A DNA stretch of 64,000 nucleotides from Litsea cubeba. Its lineage: Eukaryota > Streptophyta > Magnoliopsida > Laurales > Lauraceae. The stretch spans positions 11,623,448 through 11,687,447 of the forward strand of contig CM022944.1 in NCBI GenBank assembly GCA_012931725.1. Direction: 5' to 3'. Shown here in pieces: positions 60,200-64,000 of the stretch (positions are counted from its first letter, which is position 1; the number at the start of each line of letters is the position of its first letter). Under the pieces are notes generated by a model, which ran no database searches, was not told the DNA's origin, and saw only the letters and a list, made by a program, of their open reading frames with translations. Both the position numbers and the translations under genes were made by a program.

Positions 60200-62416
60200 A
60201 TCATTAATGTGGGCCGGACTATTAAGTTATTGATTTGGATATTAAGTTATTGATTTGGACTGGAAGGGGTTGGATTATGATGAATAATCAGTGGAACAAA
60301 CCATGTGTTTCTGTTGGCTTTGGTCAAGGTGATTAGCATGGTGGTAGACTGGTATTGTGTGGGAGAGATTTGATAGATTTTGTTCTCCTTCATGGGTTGT
60401 ATGTGTGGGGTGGAGAGGACAATGACTGGCATTTGTTAGTCTTTGGACGGTCTGTGTGACTATGAGAGCCAGCACATGCGGACCCCACCCCTCCAAGGGC
60501 TCTATGATATGGCACCCTACTTGGGTCTAGAACAGGAACAGATGCTGGCCTGTTTGACTGTGAAAGTGTGACCCTTTCTTGGTGTATGTATCCGTGGAAT
60601 CAGCATGATGTTCTAAAACCTGTGGGAGAGTTTGAGTTGCTGTGGTGATTTTTAACCCGGTTTCGGGCCAAAAAAATGGGCTGGGTCAAGTCAGACTTGG
60701 GGGTTAGCCCGAGTGATTTACAATTAGAAACAAGAGGCTGATTTTCATCCTATCGATGAAATTTAGCTTATTTTGTGTAGAAAAATGGAAATTCCCTTTG
60801 ATCCAATCTAGTTGAAAATAAAGTTGGTCTTCTGACATTAGCATTCTGAGTGAGTCTCATTCAAATGGGTTAGGTCCCTGGTGGACCCATACCCAGAGCT
60901 GGCTAGATTCTCAAGGGTGTTTTGTTAATTTTACGGCTTATGAAAATCAATTTGGTTTAAAAGGTCTGATGTATGCAAGTAAGTGTGAAAATCAAGGGTT
61001 TTTTTTTTTATATGGATCTGACTGGACCCAAATTTGATTGTCAATGGGCCCGAAGAGCTGATGATGCATCTTGATTTTCAAGTTGGAACCTCAGTAATCA
61101 GATAATGGCCTAAATTTATATGATTTTCTGATGTGCTCAATTTGCTTCATGTGATTATTTTCTGCAAATCTGATCATTGATCTGGCGGACACAACAGACC
61201 ATACAAAATTGTCCATCTCCTGTATTTTCTAGTATGACATCATATAATAGTTTGGATCTATCCACATTGAAGATGTGGACCATCCAACGGCCACATGAGG
61301 CAACATGGCACACTGTCCATCACTAAGCAGTGCAAACAGATGAAACCAATTGATATTGGTGGGGGTCGTCGACATGGTCATTAAACCAGTAGGCCTATTC
61401 ATCAATTGGGGTCATAAATATCATAAAATATTAGTGGACCATAGAAACTGGAGCTACCTGATGAAATAGAACTGTCCTTTACTCAGGCCAGTTCTTAGCC
61501 ACATGGTGGGGCCCCCTTGGAGGTGGTCAAGGTGTGGCACACGAGTGACACACCCCAAGAGGCACGTGCGCTGGGAAGGCCCCAAACATGCAAATAGCAT
61601 AAGGGTGCATGTTGTGGGCTGCACCATTGAAAGGGGCATATAGAATTTAGATGATGAGAAGAATGTCACTAGTGGAATTAAATGGTAGTGGGGCCCAGGT
61701 GCTAGGAGCCGTGGATGCAACCTGTCATATCATCAACCAAACTACCTTCAATTTGTCCATCTTATTATTGGTTCCTTCCATTTGCTTTATGTGTCATGGG
61801 AGTTTTTATGCTGCCCCCTTTGGTTGATATATAACTTGCATAGAGCCCATCTTTTCTTCATTTCCATCATTCATATTCAACCCAAATCTCACTTTATGAG
61901 AATAATACAGGGTTTTAGATTAATTAGAGTGTGAAAGATAGCATTAACTGTTGAATTCCACTCATGTTCATATTGATGTAGGACCAGTAGGGGAATAATT
62001 TATGAATGTGAAGATTTTGAGAAATCAAGCAAAGAATGATAGTGTCAACAACCTCAAACCATCGTACCTTTTTTTTTCTGGTAGTGGTATCGTCTTGTAA
62101 TGTATAAGTACTCATTTTGAAGTCATCAACGTACTCTATGACGTGGGCAATCCAAGACGAAAATTATGAGGTCATCTAGGAGGTGGAAATGTAGTTTTCA
62201 TGCAAAAGTAAAGTTCAATTTTATTTATTTTAGGAGTTTTTGAGTTTGTTTTATTGGAAGAACATGAAAAGTAATTTAGAGTTTGGTTCGAAATTTTTTA
62301 TCTAATTAGAGTTTTTACTATTTTTTCATAACTTTTACTATTTTGAGAGTTAGGGTGTTGGGGTGATATGTAAGATTGTTAGATTGCTAGCTATTGAAGA
62401 CCATATGAAGATTTTC
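60200..62416. other. Intergenic, no gene seen
   Basis: No recognised reading frame, RNA gene or element border. Confidence 0.4.
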
Positions 62417-62427
62417 CTAGTTTTTTT

Positions 62428-62653
62428 ACCTTTTTTTTTTTGAAACGGTAACGAAAGAGTTTATTAAAAATAAGCATCTAGTAAGGAGTATAGAAATAAC
62501 ACAAAAAAGAGGAATGGGAAAGGTGCAAGAGAGATGCAGCACACCCAATCTCAAAAAACAAGACACCTAATTACATAATTACTCCTACCCAAGGAACAAG
62601 CTTATCAACCCCTTGCTTGGCAAGCACATCCGCCGTGGAGTTGGTAGATCTAA
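62428..62653 (-). mobile_element. 5'-truncated LINE (L1-like) 3' end
   Basis: The minus strand encodes RSTNSTADVLAKQGVDKL followed by VPWVGVIM and a stop, typical of the end of the RNase H domain of plant L1 elements (N-x-x-AD-x-LAK-x-G). A short 3' UTR ending AATAAACTCTTTCGTTACCG and a poly(A) run follow (poly(T) at 62431-62441 on the plus strand). CTAGTTTTTTT occurs on both sides (62417-62427 and 62654-62664) as an 11-bp target duplication. Confidence 0.82.
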
Positions 62654-62664
62654 CTAGTTTTTTT

Positions 62665-63241
62665 GCTTGAATTCAGAATTTTGTTATTTTGTTGAGGACA
62701 ATGTTCTTCTACTTTAATCCTCTTATGCTTTCTATGCAGCACATGTTTTAATTTTAGTTTGAAAATCTTTACTAATTTCAGTCCCTTCTAGCTTCAGGAA
62801 TTTAGCCTCTCTACTGACTAAAGATATAAGATGTGGCAGTTTCCTATCATATAAAACAGGGCTTAGAGATAACAGTCTAATCTCTGACAAAATGTTAAAC
62901 CTGTGGAAATTTTTTCAAGCCTATAAAATGTTGATAATAGTCTAATTTAATGTTATGAAATATATAAATAAAAATCTCCCTCTCTATGTTGACGGCTCAT
63001 TTCATGACTTTAGATAGGATAACTATCAACATTTAGTGAATCTTTTTCTTTATTTTAAGGCTCTAAATCCATAAGTTACCTTGTATATATGGTATAGCTA
63101 GCAAGGTCCACAGACTCTTTAACTGGTAGAGTAGAGTTTCTAAAAGCCAAAAGCAGAAGCAGAGTACACCATAGAGGATCCAAATCCATCTTTTATCAAT
63201 TGGGAACTAGAACAATTCCGGATCCTTTGACAGCTTGCCTA
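62665..63241. other. Intergenic, no gene seen
   Basis: AT-rich sequence without a supportable feature. Confidence 0.4.
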
Positions 63242-63540
63242 GGGATGTTTGGGGGCTTTACTAATGAAATTGAGTGAAGTAAAGATTATTTTGAAGAAAT
63301 AATAAAATATAAATGGGTTATGATGGTATTTTATTTTTAATTGTTTGGTGTAGAATTTTTTTGACTTTTGGTATAGGAAAGTGGATTTTTTTATTTTTTA
63401 GTGGAGAAAGGAGGATGCTTTTTAACTTTTTTAAAAAAATTATGGCGGGAAATTTGAATTAAATTACTTTTGATGTGACATTTTTTTTAGAAATGGAGCT
63501 TCACTTTACTTGACTCAATTAGTAAAGTTGCCAAACAAGC
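63242..63540. mobile_element. Harbinger-like MITE, 299 bp
   Basis: Left end GGGATGTTTGGGGGCTTTAC followed by TAATGAAATTGAGTGAAG; the right end on the minus strand is GCTTGTTTGGCAACTTTACT followed by AATTGAGTCAAG. CTA flanks both sides (63239-63241 and 63541-63543). No coding capacity. Confidence 0.65.
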
Positions 63541-64000
63541 CTAATTCTCTGGAGTAGTCCTATAACTCCTCCTCTGTGAGGCCCATCTAATGCGCCATGC
63601 CTGTTCCCATGCTATTGGCACTTGACCAAATTTCAATTAGATCAGAGCTGGGGCCAGCCTTAACATGTTCAGTCTTAATGTGCTACTTACATTAATAAAT
63701 CGAGGGGATGGTAGTTTTGAGCAGTTTAGATTTCAGAAATGAACCCAGCAACCAGTTCAATGGGTATAAACCAAGAGAACTCAATGTGGCCTGGCCATGG
63801 AATTGGAAAGAATCGTTAGAAAAATCCAGCAGTGGGCCACTCATACAAAATCTGAAGTGCTAAAATCACTGTCTTTAGATTTTATTAACTCTATCATTTT
63901 TCACTCTTATCCAAGTTCGACTCACCTTGAGATTGATTACATGCAAAGCATGCAACTAAAAAAAGGTCCCTTTGTAAGGTTCATAAGACATGGACAAATA

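Overview
The window is nuclear DNA from a flowering plant. The evidence is GT-AG introns, plant-only gene families (ENOD93, a PLS-DYW PPR protein, plant-type LC8 and triple RanBP2 zinc fingers), TATA boxes, CT/GA microsatellites and layer upon layer of plant transposons. It is gene-poor and repeat-rich. I cannot name the species; a tree or shrub with a medium or large genome would fit, but that is inference.

Four apparently intact protein genes are present: an early nodulin 93-like gene (ENOD93; four exons, 17114-18973, +), an intronless chloroplast RNA-editing PPR gene of the OTP82 type (20486-22714, -), a small triple RanBP2-type zinc-finger gene with introns in both UTRs (CDS 42957-44217, +), and a two-exon LC8-type dynein light chain gene (58191-60116, -). 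They look like independent single-copy housekeeping or organelle genes and do not form a functional cluster.

Mobile DNA makes up most of the rest. From left to right: a Harbinger-like element carrying a leucine-rich-repeat receptor fragment (163-1550); a degenerate partial duplicate of the ENOD93 locus (about 1985-3590) whose deletion junction holds a 30-bp templated filler; an AT-rich tandem array (4590-5965, resuming at 12699) split by a 6.7-kb CACTA element (6009-12695) that bears captured pieces of three host genes (RPL34, an F-box gene and an MFSD12-like transporter); a SINE with 12-bp target duplications (16036-16261); a decayed Helitron with RPA1-like and Rep/PIF1-helicase remnants (23470 to about 28300); a minisatellite with MITEs inserted (28400-29900); a duplicated block with a foldback element and a natural empty site (36290-38000); a solo-LTR-like element (38088-40781); two non-autonomous Helitrons in inverted orientation packed with tandem repeats of about 145 bp (46316-49733 and 51452-54813); a 5'-truncated LINE (62428-62653) and several MITEs.

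I saw no new enzymatic or defence system. The unusual content is structural: multi-gene transduplication inside a CACTA element, a dated series of insertions, an ENOD93 duplicate broken by template-switch repair, and a 8.5-kb inverted Helitron pair. All calls come from reading and hand translation; no database search was run.
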